NCBI GenBank assembly: GCA_903891395.1
Contig: CAITEM010000366.1
Location: 1-5,623, forward strand
Length of the DNA: 5,623 bases
Source: an uncultured Hyphomicrobiales bacterium
GTDB taxonomy: Bacteria; Pseudomonadota; Alphaproteobacteria; Rhizobiales; Xanthobacteraceae
Reading direction: 5' to 3'
In this document: one piece after another, positions 1-5,153 of the stretch
Position numbering within the stretch: the first letter of the stretch is position 1
How the letters are laid out: the number at the start of each line of letters is the position of its first letter
Notes under the pieces: model-generated
What the model was told of the DNA's origin: nothing
Databases searched by the model: none
The model's input: only the letters and a program-made list of their open reading frames with translations
Translations under genes and position numbers: made by a program

Positions 1-810
1 CGCCGGCAGCGCGACCGACATCGAGTCCACCATCGAGGTCGGAATGAGAATGGTCGCGCCGCGCTCTTTCGTCGTCTCGTAAATAATATTCATCGCCCGC
101 AGATGCAGCGCCGCCGGTTCGCCGGCATAGGTGCGGGCGGCATCGACGAATTTCTGCGCGATGGCGGCTTCGGCCGAGCCGAGGATGACGCGGGCTTCCT
201 TCTCGCGTTTGGCCTGGGCCTGGCGCGACATGGCGTCTTGCAACGCAACGGGGATGGCGACGTCCCGGATCTCGACCGAATTGACGGAGATGCCCCAGTT
301 CGCCGTCTTGCGCGCGATCTCGGTGCGCAGCACTTCGTCGGCCGCCTTGCGCTCCGACAGCAGCGCCGAGAGCAGCGACGAACCGATCATTTCCCGCAAC
401 GAGGTCTGCGCTACGCGGTCGATGGCCTGACGGTAGTCGGTGATGTTGAGCGCCGCCGCTTGCGCGTCATGAACGTGCCAGAAGATCACCGCGTCGACAT
501 TGACCGGTACGGTGTCGCGGGTCAGCGCCGATTCCGCGTTGAATTGGGTCGTTTGAATGCGCTCGTCGATCACCGCGGTGATGCTGTCGATGATCGGGAC
601 GATGACGAACAGGCCGGGGCCCTTGACGCCCGACAGCTTGCCGGCGCGCAGGATGACGAAGCGCTCCCAGTTGTTCGCCATCTTCAGCGAAAAGAATGTG
701 AGCACCGCGAGGACAAAGAAACCGGCGGCGGCCGGCAGCATCTGCGCCATGAACAGACCGGCGCCGATAACGCCGAACACGACGGTAACAAGCAAGGTGA
801 TGGGATTCAT
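1..810 (-). CDS. Slipin-type SPFH/Band 7 membrane protein (3' end outside the window)
   Basis: This is a stomatin/prohibitin-family (SPFH, Band 7) protein of the slipin type. Such proteins anchor in the inner membrane, oligomerise and organise membrane microdomains, often affecting proteolysis or envelope stress. The 270 codons present start at ATG 808-810, 8 nt after an AGGGAG ribosome site. Two hydrophobic stretches (about residues 4-20 and 24-42) form the anchor. The Band 7 domain follows: GPGLFVIVPIID near 65-75, TRDTVPVNVDAVIFWHV at 97-113, and SLREMIGSSLLSALLSER at 137-154. Next comes an alanine- and charge-rich helix (about 190-240) where slipins form a coiled coil. Slipins are typically about 250-270 residues long and the text ends near the usual C-terminal IPTSMVDSM segment, so little is missing. 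It lies 43 nt downstream of the TPR-LprI gene, probably in the same operon. No NfeD-type partner is visible; one could lie beyond the edge. The family assignment is firm and the physiological role unknown. Confidence 0.93.
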   Translation of the reverse strand, partial: MNPITLLVTVVFGVIGAGLFMAQMLPAAAGFFVLAVLTFFSLKMANNWERFVILRAGKLSGVKGPGLFVIVPIIDSITAVIDERIQTTQFNAESALTRDTVPVNVDAVIFWHVHDAQAAALNITDYRQAIDRVAQTSLREMIGSSLLSALLSERKAADEVLRTEIARKTANWGISVNSVEIRDVAIPVALQDAMSRQAQAKREKEARVILGSAEAAIAQKFVDAARTYAGEPAALHLRAMNIIYETTKERGATILIPTSMVDSMSVALPA

Positions 811-818
811 GGCGGCGG

Positions 819-824
819 CTCCCT
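819..824 (-). promoter_or_regulatory. Ribosome binding site of the slipin gene
   Basis: The minus strand reads AGGGAG, 8 nt before the ATG at 808-810. It sits in the 43-nt gap after the TPR gene and fixes the slipin start. No promoter or T-tract terminator is visible in that gap, which fits cotranscription. A 5-bp hairpin (834-838 with 842-846) also lies in the gap but lacks a U-tract. Confidence 0.7.
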
Positions 825-853
825 GGTGCGGACGGCGGATGCCGCCCGGAACT

Positions 854-2194
854 TCAGTTTCGTGCGGCCATGCCGCGCAGCGCCATTAACCGCCGTTCCA
901 TCTCGCGTTTCAATTGGTATTCGGGGTTGCCGAACTCGAAATTGCGGCGGGCGTTGAAGGTGCGCTGATCCCGCCGCAGCCGGGCCACGCTGTCACGGTT
1001 GAGCTTTCCGAGCGCGGCCTTGTAGGCGTCCTCGATCTCGCGGTCGAGACGGATGAGATCGGGATCGGAGCAGATCGCCTTTTCGGCCGCGAGCCTGGCG
1101 GTGGCGCAATCGAAGGTCGGTAGCCGGCTCTGTACCGTGGCTTCGGTGCGGCGGTCGCGCTTCTGACGGGCTTCGGCCAGATTCTCGGCGGCCGAATCGA
1201 GCCGCGGGTTGATGCGCAAAGCCTGTTCGTAGTCGGCAATGGCGCGTTCGGCATCGCCTTTGTGGCCGTAAGCGGCGCCGCGGTTGTTGTACGCCAAATA
1301 GAAGCCGGGATTGAGTTTGAGCGCGCGGTCGTAGTCATCGATGGCCCGGTCATAATCGCCCTTGCCCTGGTAGGCGTCGCCACGGTTGGTCAAAAAATTG
1401 GCCTGCGGCAACAGCCGGATCGCTTCGCTGAAATCGGCGATGGCGCGATCGTAGTCGCCGTTGTCCTCGTAAGACAGCCCGCGATTGTCGAAATATTCCG
1501 GTTGCTGCGGATCGAGCCGGATCGCCGCGCTCTCGTCGTCGATGGCGCGGTCGGTGCGGCCCAGCTTCTTGTAGGCCGCGCCGCGGTTGGTGAAGGCGCG
1601 CGAGCGCTTGGGATCGATTTCGATGGCTTTGTCGTAGTCCTTGATGGCGTTGTCGTAGTCGGCCTTGAAATAATGCGCGACGCCGCGGTCCATGAAGGCG
1701 AGCGAGAATTGCGGATCGAGCCGCACCGCCTCGTTGTAGTCGTCGATGGCGCGGTCGAACTGCCGGTTGTTGTTGAAGACGTTGCCGCGGACGTCGAAGG
1801 CCTTGGCGTCGTTAGGATCGAGCCGCACCGCTTCGTTGGCGTCGGCCAGCGCCCGGTCGAGATGGCCCGCGGTGCGGTTGGCGGTGGCGCGCTCCCGCAA
1901 GGCGCGGACGTTTTTCGGATCGAGCGCGACGGCGCGGTCGAGGTCGGCGAAGGCGAGCGTCATCTTGTTGACGTACCAATAAACCGAACCACGGTTGGTC
2001 AAGGCGGCGCTGGTCTCGGCCGGCGCGTCCTTGGCGGCCGCGATCACCTCGGTACAGGCGGCGATGCGCTGTTCCGGCGACACCGCCGCGTCATCGCCCG
2101 CCGCGCAGATGTCGGCATTGGCGTTCGATTGGGCGTAGGCCGGCACGACGGCCAGCAGGCTCACGGCGGCAAGCAGAGGCAAAACATGGCGCAT
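854..2194 (-). CDS. Exported TPR-repeat protein with C-terminal LprI-like (DUF1311) domain
   Basis: This is a 446-residue protein. I start at ATG 2192-2194 because GGGGA lies 6 nt upstream; the in-frame TTG at 2198-2200 would sit directly on that site. Residues 1-20 are a classical signal peptide (hydrophobic core, then AYA before QS), so the protein should be periplasmic or outside the inner membrane. Residues about 63-332 hold eight tandem 34-residue tetratricopeptide repeats with the pattern NRGxAY...G(D)YDRAIxDYxxAIxLDP; repeat six is one residue short. TPRs form a superhelical protein-binding scaffold. Residues about 361-440 resemble the LprI/DUF1311 family: FDCATARLAAEKAICSDPDL carries the paired cysteines (363 and 375), followed by LDREIEDAYKAAL and a basic C-terminal helix. 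LprI of Mycobacterium is reported as a lysozyme inhibitor; that function cannot be assumed here. The gene lies 100 nt after the chemoreceptor and 43 nt before the slipin. TPR architecture and export are secure; the partner is unknown. Confidence 0.93.
   Translation of the reverse strand: MRHVLPLLAAVSLLAVVPAYAQSNANADICAAGDDAAVSPEQRIAACTEVIAAAKDAPAETSAALTNRGSVYWYVNKMTLAFADLDRAVALDPKNVRALRERATANRTAGHLDRALADANEAVRLDPNDAKAFDVRGNVFNNNRQFDRAIDDYNEAVRLDPQFSLAFMDRGVAHYFKADYDNAIKDYDKAIEIDPKRSRAFTNRGAAYKKLGRTDRAIDDESAAIRLDPQQPEYFDNRGLSYEDNGDYDRAIADFSEAIRLLPQANFLTNRGDAYQGKGDYDRAIDDYDRALKLNPGFYLAYNNRGAAYGHKGDAERAIADYEQALRINPRLDSAAENLAEARQKRDRRTEATVQSRLPTFDCATARLAAEKAICSDPDLIRLDREIEDAYKAALGKLNRDSVARLRRDQRTFNARRNFEFGNPEYQLKREMERRLMALRGMAARN
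1205..2005 (-). repeat. Tandem 102-nt coding repeats (eight TPR units)
   Basis: The stretch is built of eight units of about 34 codons, and the similarity is visible at DNA level: blocks resembling GATCGAGCCG and TCGATGGCGCGGTCG recur at about 102-nt spacing on the plus strand. One unit is 33 codons long (LLPQANF in place of the LDPxxxxxF pattern). The units have diverged, so this is an old protein-level duplication, though recombination or assembly collapse between units is conceivable. Confidence 0.85.
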
Positions 2195-2200
2195 GGGCAA

Positions 2201-2205
2201 TCCCC
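2201..2205 (-). promoter_or_regulatory. Ribosome binding site that decides the TPR gene start
   Basis: The minus strand reads GGGGA, then six bases, then ATG at 2192-2194. The upstream in-frame TTG at 2198-2200 directly abuts the site and cannot use it, so the ATG is preferred and the protein begins MRHVLPLL. Confidence 0.65.
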
Positions 2206-2220
2206 GCGGCGGTGACGGTC

Positions 2221-2243
2221 AAAGGCGGCGAAGTGCCGCCGCC
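2221..2243 (-). terminator. Hairpin between chemoreceptor and TPR gene (weak terminator or 5' UTR stem)
   Basis: On the minus strand GGCGGCG, a six-base GCACTT loop and CGCCGCC form a perfect 7-bp GC-only stem followed by only three T's (2221-2223). It lies about 50 nt after the chemoreceptor stop and 27 nt before the TPR start. The short T-run makes it a poor intrinsic terminator. A TATGAT (-10-like) sequence directly precedes it at 2244-2249, but no convincing -35 stands at 16-18 bp. It could attenuate readthrough or be a leader structure of the TPR gene. Confidence 0.35.
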
Positions 2244-2294
2244 ATCATATGTCGCTGCTACAGAAGGGAAGGTTCACGCCGCGAGGCGCCGCCG

Positions 2295-3989
2295 TCAAGC
2301 CGCCCGGACCTGCGTGACGAACTGCTGGGCCTCTTCCTGCAAGGCCGCCGCCTGGCGGTTGAGGTCGGCGACCGCGTGCAATATCTGCTGGGCGTCGAGC
2401 CGGGTGCGGCTGGCGAAATCGCTGACGCCGGCAACGGAATTTGCGACCTGCCGCGAGCGCGACGCGGCGCCGTCCACGGTCTCCGCGATCTTCTGCGTCG
2501 CCTCGCTCTGCAATCCGACCGAACTGGTGATGGCGCGCGACACGCCTTCGATCTGGGCAATGACGTTCGACATTAACTGCGTCGCGCCGCAGACGCCGTC
2601 GATGATGTCGCGCACGGTGCGGGTGCGTTCCTTGATGTTGGCCAGCGCCTGCGTGGTCTGACCGGCCAGCGTCTTGACCTCTTGCGCCACGACCGCAAAA
2701 CCGCGGCCGGCGTCGCCGGCCCGCGCCGCCTCGATGGTGGCGTTCAGCGCCAGCAGATTGGTCTGGCTGGCGATGGCCTGGATCATGCCCGCGACCTTGT
2801 CGATATCGCCGACCGCGGCATCCAGGCCGTCGGCGTTGGCGACGGCGACGCTGGCGCGACGTTTGGCTTCCACCACCACCGCAGAAGCGCTGACGAACTG
2901 GGCGTCGATATCGCGCATCGCCATCGACAGTTCGTCAATGGCGCTGGAAACGGTGCCCGCGACCTGGGTGGTCTCTTCGGCGACGACGGCAGCGGTGCGG
3001 GCGTGGTTGCCGGACTCATCGGCGGCCTCGCTCATCGAGCGCGCCGAGGCGTCGAGTTCGGCGGCGGCGTTGGCCAGCGCCGCGGTGACGCGCAGAATCT
3101 TGCTCTCGAAACGGGCGGCGAGACGATCGAGCGCCTCGCGCTTCTCGGCGGCCGACTGTTCGCGGGCGGACTGGCGTTGCTGCTGCGCGTCCTGGAGCGC
3201 GACGCCGTTGTCGCGGAACACCAGCACCGCGCGCGCCATGGTGCCGACTTCGTCGGACCTTTGCGCGCCGTCGATCGGCGCGTCGAAGCGGCCATCGGCG
3301 ATTTCACGCATCGCGCCGGCCAGCCGTTGCAGCGGACGCGCCACCGAACGATGCGCCAGGATCATGGCCAGCAGCGTGGTCGCCAACGTGCCGCCGACCA
3401 GCACCATCAAGACCGCGTCGAACGTCCAGGCTTTTTCCGCCGCGGCGTCCGCCATCGCGGTTTCGGTCTGGCCGCCGAGGATGTTGATCAGCCGGTTCAT
3501 GTGGAACGCGGCGTCGTCGAGCGCGGGGTCGAATTTCAGTTCCAGCAGCAATTTGGCCCGGGCGCGATCGTTGGACATGACCAAGGTGCGAATTTCGCCG
3601 GCGGCAGCGTTGACCAGATCGAGCTTGCCGAGAATGTGGCGGGCGTCGTCGGCGCGATCGGGAAAATAATCGGTGACGTTGTTCAGCCAGTTGCGGCCGG
3701 CGGCATAATAGCCGCTCAGTTCGTCGGCGGCCTGTTGCGCGGTGTCGCGCTCGACCGCGCCCGCCATCTTGTAGGTGGCGAGCCCCATATAGGCGACGGT
3801 GCTTTTGGCTTCCGCCAGCGCCAGCCGCGCCGGCGCCATCTGGCGGACCACGGCGTTGTTGGTCTGCTCGAGACGGTCGAGCGTCTTCAGGCAGAACAGA
3901 TTGGCGAGCGCCGACATGACGCCGAGCCCGGCGATCAGGACGACGGCCTTGGCGGCCATCTTGAGACGAAATCGGGGAAGAACCAGCAT
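2295..3989 (-). CDS. Methyl-accepting chemotaxis protein (HAMP plus MCP signalling domain)
   Basis: This is a 564-residue transmembrane chemoreceptor that should sense a ligand outside the inner membrane and control the CheA kinase through CheW. Transmembrane helix 1 is at about 13-33, a helical periplasmic sensor of about 155 residues follows, and transmembrane helix 2 is at about 189-212. A HAMP linker follows (about 213-265; RPLQRLAGAMREIADGRFD, then SDEVGTMARAVLVFRDN). The cytoplasmic coiled-coil hairpin spans about 300-560, with the near-invariant tip at about 405-441: IASQTNLLALNATIEAARAG followed by GRGFAVVAQEVKTLA. The sensor fits a four-helix-bundle type, but the ligand cannot be read from sequence. 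The C-terminus ends QFVTQVRAA, with no CheR-docking NWETF-like pentapeptide. ATG 3989 is the first possible start: codons back to an in-frame TAA contain no ATG, GTG or TTG. It has no Shine-Dalgarno site; ATG 3959 is an alternative but also lacks one and would shorten the lead into helix 1. No che genes are nearby, so it is an orphan receptor. Confidence 0.95.
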   Translation of the reverse strand: MLVLPRFRLKMAAKAVVLIAGLGVMSALANLFCLKTLDRLEQTNNAVVRQMAPARLALAEAKSTVAYMGLATYKMAGAVERDTAQQAADELSGYYAAGRNWLNNVTDYFPDRADDARHILGKLDLVNAAAGEIRTLVMSNDRARAKLLLELKFDPALDDAAFHMNRLINILGGQTETAMADAAAEKAWTFDAVLMVLVGGTLATTLLAMILAHRSVARPLQRLAGAMREIADGRFDAPIDGAQRSDEVGTMARAVLVFRDNGVALQDAQQQRQSAREQSAAEKREALDRLAARFESKILRVTAALANAAAELDASARSMSEAADESGNHARTAAVVAEETTQVAGTVSSAIDELSMAMRDIDAQFVSASAVVVEAKRRASVAVANADGLDAAVGDIDKVAGMIQAIASQTNLLALNATIEAARAGDAGRGFAVVAQEVKTLAGQTTQALANIKERTRTVRDIIDGVCGATQLMSNVIAQIEGVSRAITSSVGLQSEATQKIAETVDGAASRSRQVANSVAGVSDFASRTRLDAQQILHAVADLNRQAAALQEEAQQFVTQVRAA

Positions 3990-4032
3990 AGCGACCGCGT
4001 CGGAGGAAGGGTCACAAAGTGCTAGCCAGAAC

Positions 4033-4048
4033 TGATTGGCGTTTGATT
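4033..4048. repeat. Two direct TGATT half-sites 11 bp apart upstream of the chemoreceptor
   Basis: TGATT occurs at 4033-4037 and again at 4044-4048, an offset of 11 bp (one helical turn), directly abutting the palindrome at 4049-4060. The position, 44-59 nt upstream of the chemoreceptor ATG, suits a transcription-factor site. No known regulator is recognised, and such short repeats can arise by chance. Confidence 0.25.
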
Positions 4049-4060
4049 AACGCATGCGTT
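4049..4060. promoter_or_regulatory. 12-bp perfect palindrome (possible operator) between GST and chemoreceptor
   Basis: AACGCATGCGTT is a perfect 12-bp palindrome without spacer, 60-71 nt upstream of the chemoreceptor start and 21 nt after the GST stop. A spacerless palindrome cannot form a stable RNA hairpin of this length, so a DNA site for a dimeric protein is likelier than a terminator. No convincing -35/-10 pair for the chemoreceptor is seen in the surrounding 91 nt (3990-4080). Confidence 0.35.
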
Positions 4061-4080
4061 TTGTACGCGTCATGGTGCTG

Positions 4081-4845
4081 TCATACAGCGGCGCGGGCCT
4101 GTTGTTTCAGGTGCGGGAAGCGTTCGCTCAGCAGAGAGCCGTGGTAATAAGTCGGCACGAAAGCCGGATGCGCGCGCACGTTGTCGAACCAGGTCATGAC
4201 ACGCGGCAGGTCCTGCCATTCCGCCATGTCGAGATCGTACATCCGTACCAGCGCCGGCATGATGGCGACATCGGCCAGCGTCATTTCTCGTCCCAACAGC
4301 CACGGCCCGCCGCTCGCCTCGATCTCGCGATCCATGCGTTCGTAGGAGCGGCGCAGGCGGCCGAGCGCGGCGTCCATCTCGGCTTTAGGAAATCCGGTCT
4401 GGCCCATCGTCATCATGAATTCGCGACGCAGCGGTTTTGAATCGGCGAGCGCGACGAACTCCTCGCGGCTCATTTTCTGGAAGCGCGGCAAAAATGCGAG
4501 ATTGTAAGTCGGCACGCGCACGGAGGCGGCCGGCATCTCGTCGGCGAAATGCATCAACGCGCGCATGCGCGCGCGTGCCAGCGCGTTCTCCGGCGTGAAA
4601 CTGTCGTCGGGAAACACTTCGTCGAGATATTCGGTGATGACAGTGGAGTCGGTGACGATGGCGCCGTCGTGGTCGAGCGTCGGCACCACACCGTTCGGAT
4701 TTAATTTAAGATAATCGGGCTTGAGCTGATCGCCTTCGAGCAAGTTGAGCTTCACCTCGGCGAAAGGCAGCTTCTTGGCGTTGAGCACAAAGCGGACGCG
4801 CTGGCTGCAAGTCGATTGCGGCGCGTTGTAAAGCGTGAAGGCCAT
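4081..4845 (-). CDS. Glutathione S-transferase family protein
   Basis: This is a 254-residue cytosolic glutathione S-transferase, a family that conjugates glutathione to electrophiles or uses it in detoxification and aromatic catabolism. The thioredoxin-fold domain (about 1-80) carries the G-site: APQSTCSQRVRFVL near 8-21 with Ser/Thr/Cys candidates for thiol activation, NPNGVVPTLD at 49-58 with the cis-proline, and TDS at 65-67, which binds the gamma-glutamyl part. The helical C-terminal domain includes WLLGREMTLADVAIMP near 183-197; TLAD is the conserved N-capping box. The DSTVITEYLDEVFP stretch and the QKMSREEF and GFPKAEMD segments recall, from memory, the LigF-type beta-etherase branch; this is a guess about subfamily, not substrate. 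I start at ATG 4843-4845 because GGGGA precedes it by 5 nt; ATG 4851 (two residues longer) overlaps that site. An upstream promoter is proposed at 4924-4953. The 91-nt gap to the chemoreceptor suggests separate regulation. Confidence 0.93.
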   Translation of the reverse strand: MAFTLYNAPQSTCSQRVRFVLNAKKLPFAEVKLNLLEGDQLKPDYLKLNPNGVVPTLDHDGAIVTDSTVITEYLDEVFPDDSFTPENALARARMRALMHFADEMPAASVRVPTYNLAFLPRFQKMSREEFVALADSKPLRREFMMTMGQTGFPKAEMDAALGRLRRSYERMDREIEASGGPWLLGREMTLADVAIMPALVRMYDLDMAEWQDLPRVMTWFDNVRAHPAFVPTYYHGSLLSERFPHLKQQARAAV

Positions 4846-4850
4846 TTCCA

Positions 4851-4855
4851 TCCCC
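4851..4855 (-). promoter_or_regulatory. Ribosome binding site that decides the GST start
   Basis: The minus strand reads GGGGA and its last base is the A of the upstream ATG (4849-4851). That ATG therefore cannot use it, while the ATG at 4843-4845 stands 5 nt downstream at normal spacing. The same GGGGA motif serves the TPR gene. Confidence 0.6.
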
Positions 4856-4923
4856 GTTTCACTGATTTTTATCGCCCACTCTCAGGTCGGCTGCTGGACA
4901 CATCGCCCGATGAATTTATGGGA

Positions 4924-4953
4924 ATTTTACTTGTGGCGACTGCCGCCTGTCGA
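4924..4953 (-). promoter_or_regulatory. Sigma-70-type promoter candidate for the GST gene
   Basis: The minus strand reads TCGACA (4953-4948), 18 bases, then TAAAAT (4929-4924). Each hexamer matches the housekeeping consensus at five of six positions. Transcription would begin near 4917, leaving a leader of about 70 nt before the ATG. It also sits upstream of, and points away from, the proposed plus-strand RNA, so the two would be divergent. Confidence 0.5.
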
Positions 4954-4972
4954 TTGACTATCACTCGTGCGC

Positions 4973-5058
4973 AGCTGCCGTTTCCTCCCTAGTGGCTTAG
5001 ACGGCGGCTTGAATCCTCCACCTTATGCACACAGGGCCCCGCAAGGGGCCCTTTTTTT
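4973..5058 (+). ncRNA. Candidate small RNA with two UCCUCC motifs and intrinsic terminator
   Basis: No plus-strand protein gene precedes the strong terminator at 5034-5058, yet the DNA upstream is structured. AGCTGCCGT (4973-4981) pairs with ACGGCGGCT (5001-5009) as a 9-bp helix containing one pair that is U-G in plus-strand RNA but an A-C mismatch in minus-strand RNA, so the fold favours the plus strand. The 19-nt loop shows UCCUCC (4983-4988), and the single-stranded linker repeats UCCUCC (5014-5019). This hexamer is complementary to Shine-Dalgarno sequences, and CCUCC-bearing loops are known in alphaproteobacterial trans-acting small RNAs. The 5' end is uncertain: TTGAC at 4954-4958 lacks a good -10, and GACTAT at 4956-4961 has only TTGTGG at a 19-bp spacing. 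No known RNA family is recognised. The terminator is seen directly; the gene is inferred. Confidence 0.42.
5034..5058 (+). terminator. Strong rho-independent terminator, plus strand
   Basis: GGGCCCC, a GCAA tetraloop and GGGGCCC form a perfect 7-bp GC-only stem directly followed by seven T's (5052-5058). The U-tract is on the plus strand only, so it ends a rightward transcript; no protein gene lies on that strand here. Outer GCACA (5027-5031) and TGTGC (5060-5064) could additionally pair around the structure. Confidence 0.85.
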
Positions 5059-5089
5059 ATGTGCGCCCCGCAAGGGCTTTTTTATGTGC
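5036..5089 (+). repeat. Tandem imperfect duplication of a terminator unit
   Basis: Two head-to-tail units both begin GCCCCGCAAGGG and end in a T-tract plus ATGTGC: 5036-5064 (29 nt) and 5065-5089 (25 nt). The second lacks three bases of the stem and one T. The exact abutment points to a local duplication, by slippage or strand repair, followed by a small deletion, rather than to two independent terminators. Confidence 0.75.
5065..5083 (+). terminator. Second, weaker intrinsic terminator in tandem
   Basis: GCCC (5065-5068), a CGCAA loop and GGGC (5074-5077) form a 4-bp stem followed by six T's (5078-5083). It is a shortened copy of the preceding terminator and would act as a fail-safe for the same rightward transcript. 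Confidence 0.55.
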
Positions 5090-5112
5090 CTTCGGCAATA
5101 GCGACGAAGCAA

Positions 5113-5141
5113 CCGGGGCTCCACTTTCGCAGAAACCCCGG
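5113..5141 (-). terminator. GC-rich stem in the trailer of the dehydrogenase (weak terminator candidate)
   Basis: CCGGGG (5113-5118) pairs with CCCCGG (5136-5141), and TTTC (5125-5128) with GAAA (5132-5135) inside it. The structure begins 12 nt after the dehydrogenase stop on the minus strand. The minus-strand continuation is TTGCTTCG, not a T-tract, so intrinsic termination is doubtful; it may protect the mRNA 3' end. Confidence 0.3.
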
Positions 5142-5153
5142 CACCTTCTTTTC

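Larger units (their letters stand above)
4852..5153. other. Intergenic region between the dehydrogenase remnant and GST
   Basis: These 302 bases contain no supportable protein gene. From the GST side they hold a leader of about 70 nt with a near-palindrome CATCGCCCGATG at 4901-4912, a minus-strand promoter candidate (4924-4953), a plus-strand hairpin and intrinsic terminator suggesting a small RNA (4973-5058), a tandem copy of that terminator (5065-5089), and a GC-rich stem in the trailer of the dehydrogenase (5113-5141). The base composition is more AT-rich than the flanking genes around the T-tracts. Confidence 0.7.

Noticed and set aside
834..846. Hairpin GGCGG-ATG-CCGCC between TPR gene and slipin as a terminator
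   Set aside because: Only a 5-bp stem with no following T-tract on the minus strand; it is likely to be composition-driven.
103..957. Plus-strand open frame (284 codons) opposite the slipin
   Set aside because: Arg/Asp/Gly-rich shadow translation; the minus strand reads as a clear Band 7 protein.
1262..2215. Plus-strand open frame (317 codons) opposite the TPR gene
   Set aside because: Its repetitive Val/Gly/Ala-rich translation mirrors the TPR DNA repeats; no start context or family resemblance.
2682..4025. Long plus-strand open frame (447 codons) opposite the chemoreceptor
   Set aside because: It is an antisense shadow of a G/C-biased gene: composition is dominated by Gly, Arg, Val and Asp, there is no recognisable domain, and the minus strand carries clear HAMP and MCP motifs.
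4024..4046. FliA (sigma-28) or CtrA site upstream of the chemoreceptor
   Set aside because: The minus strand has GCCAATCA resembling a sigma-28 -10, but no TAAA-type -35 at the right distance; for CtrA only one TTAA half-site exists, the other half being GTTT.
4998..5023. tRNA-like 3' end (GGCTTGAATCC then TCCACC) before the terminator
   Set aside because: The T-loop does not match TTCGAAT/TTCAAAT, the flanking 5-bp stem has a mismatch, and no acceptor or anticodon arm can be built upstream.
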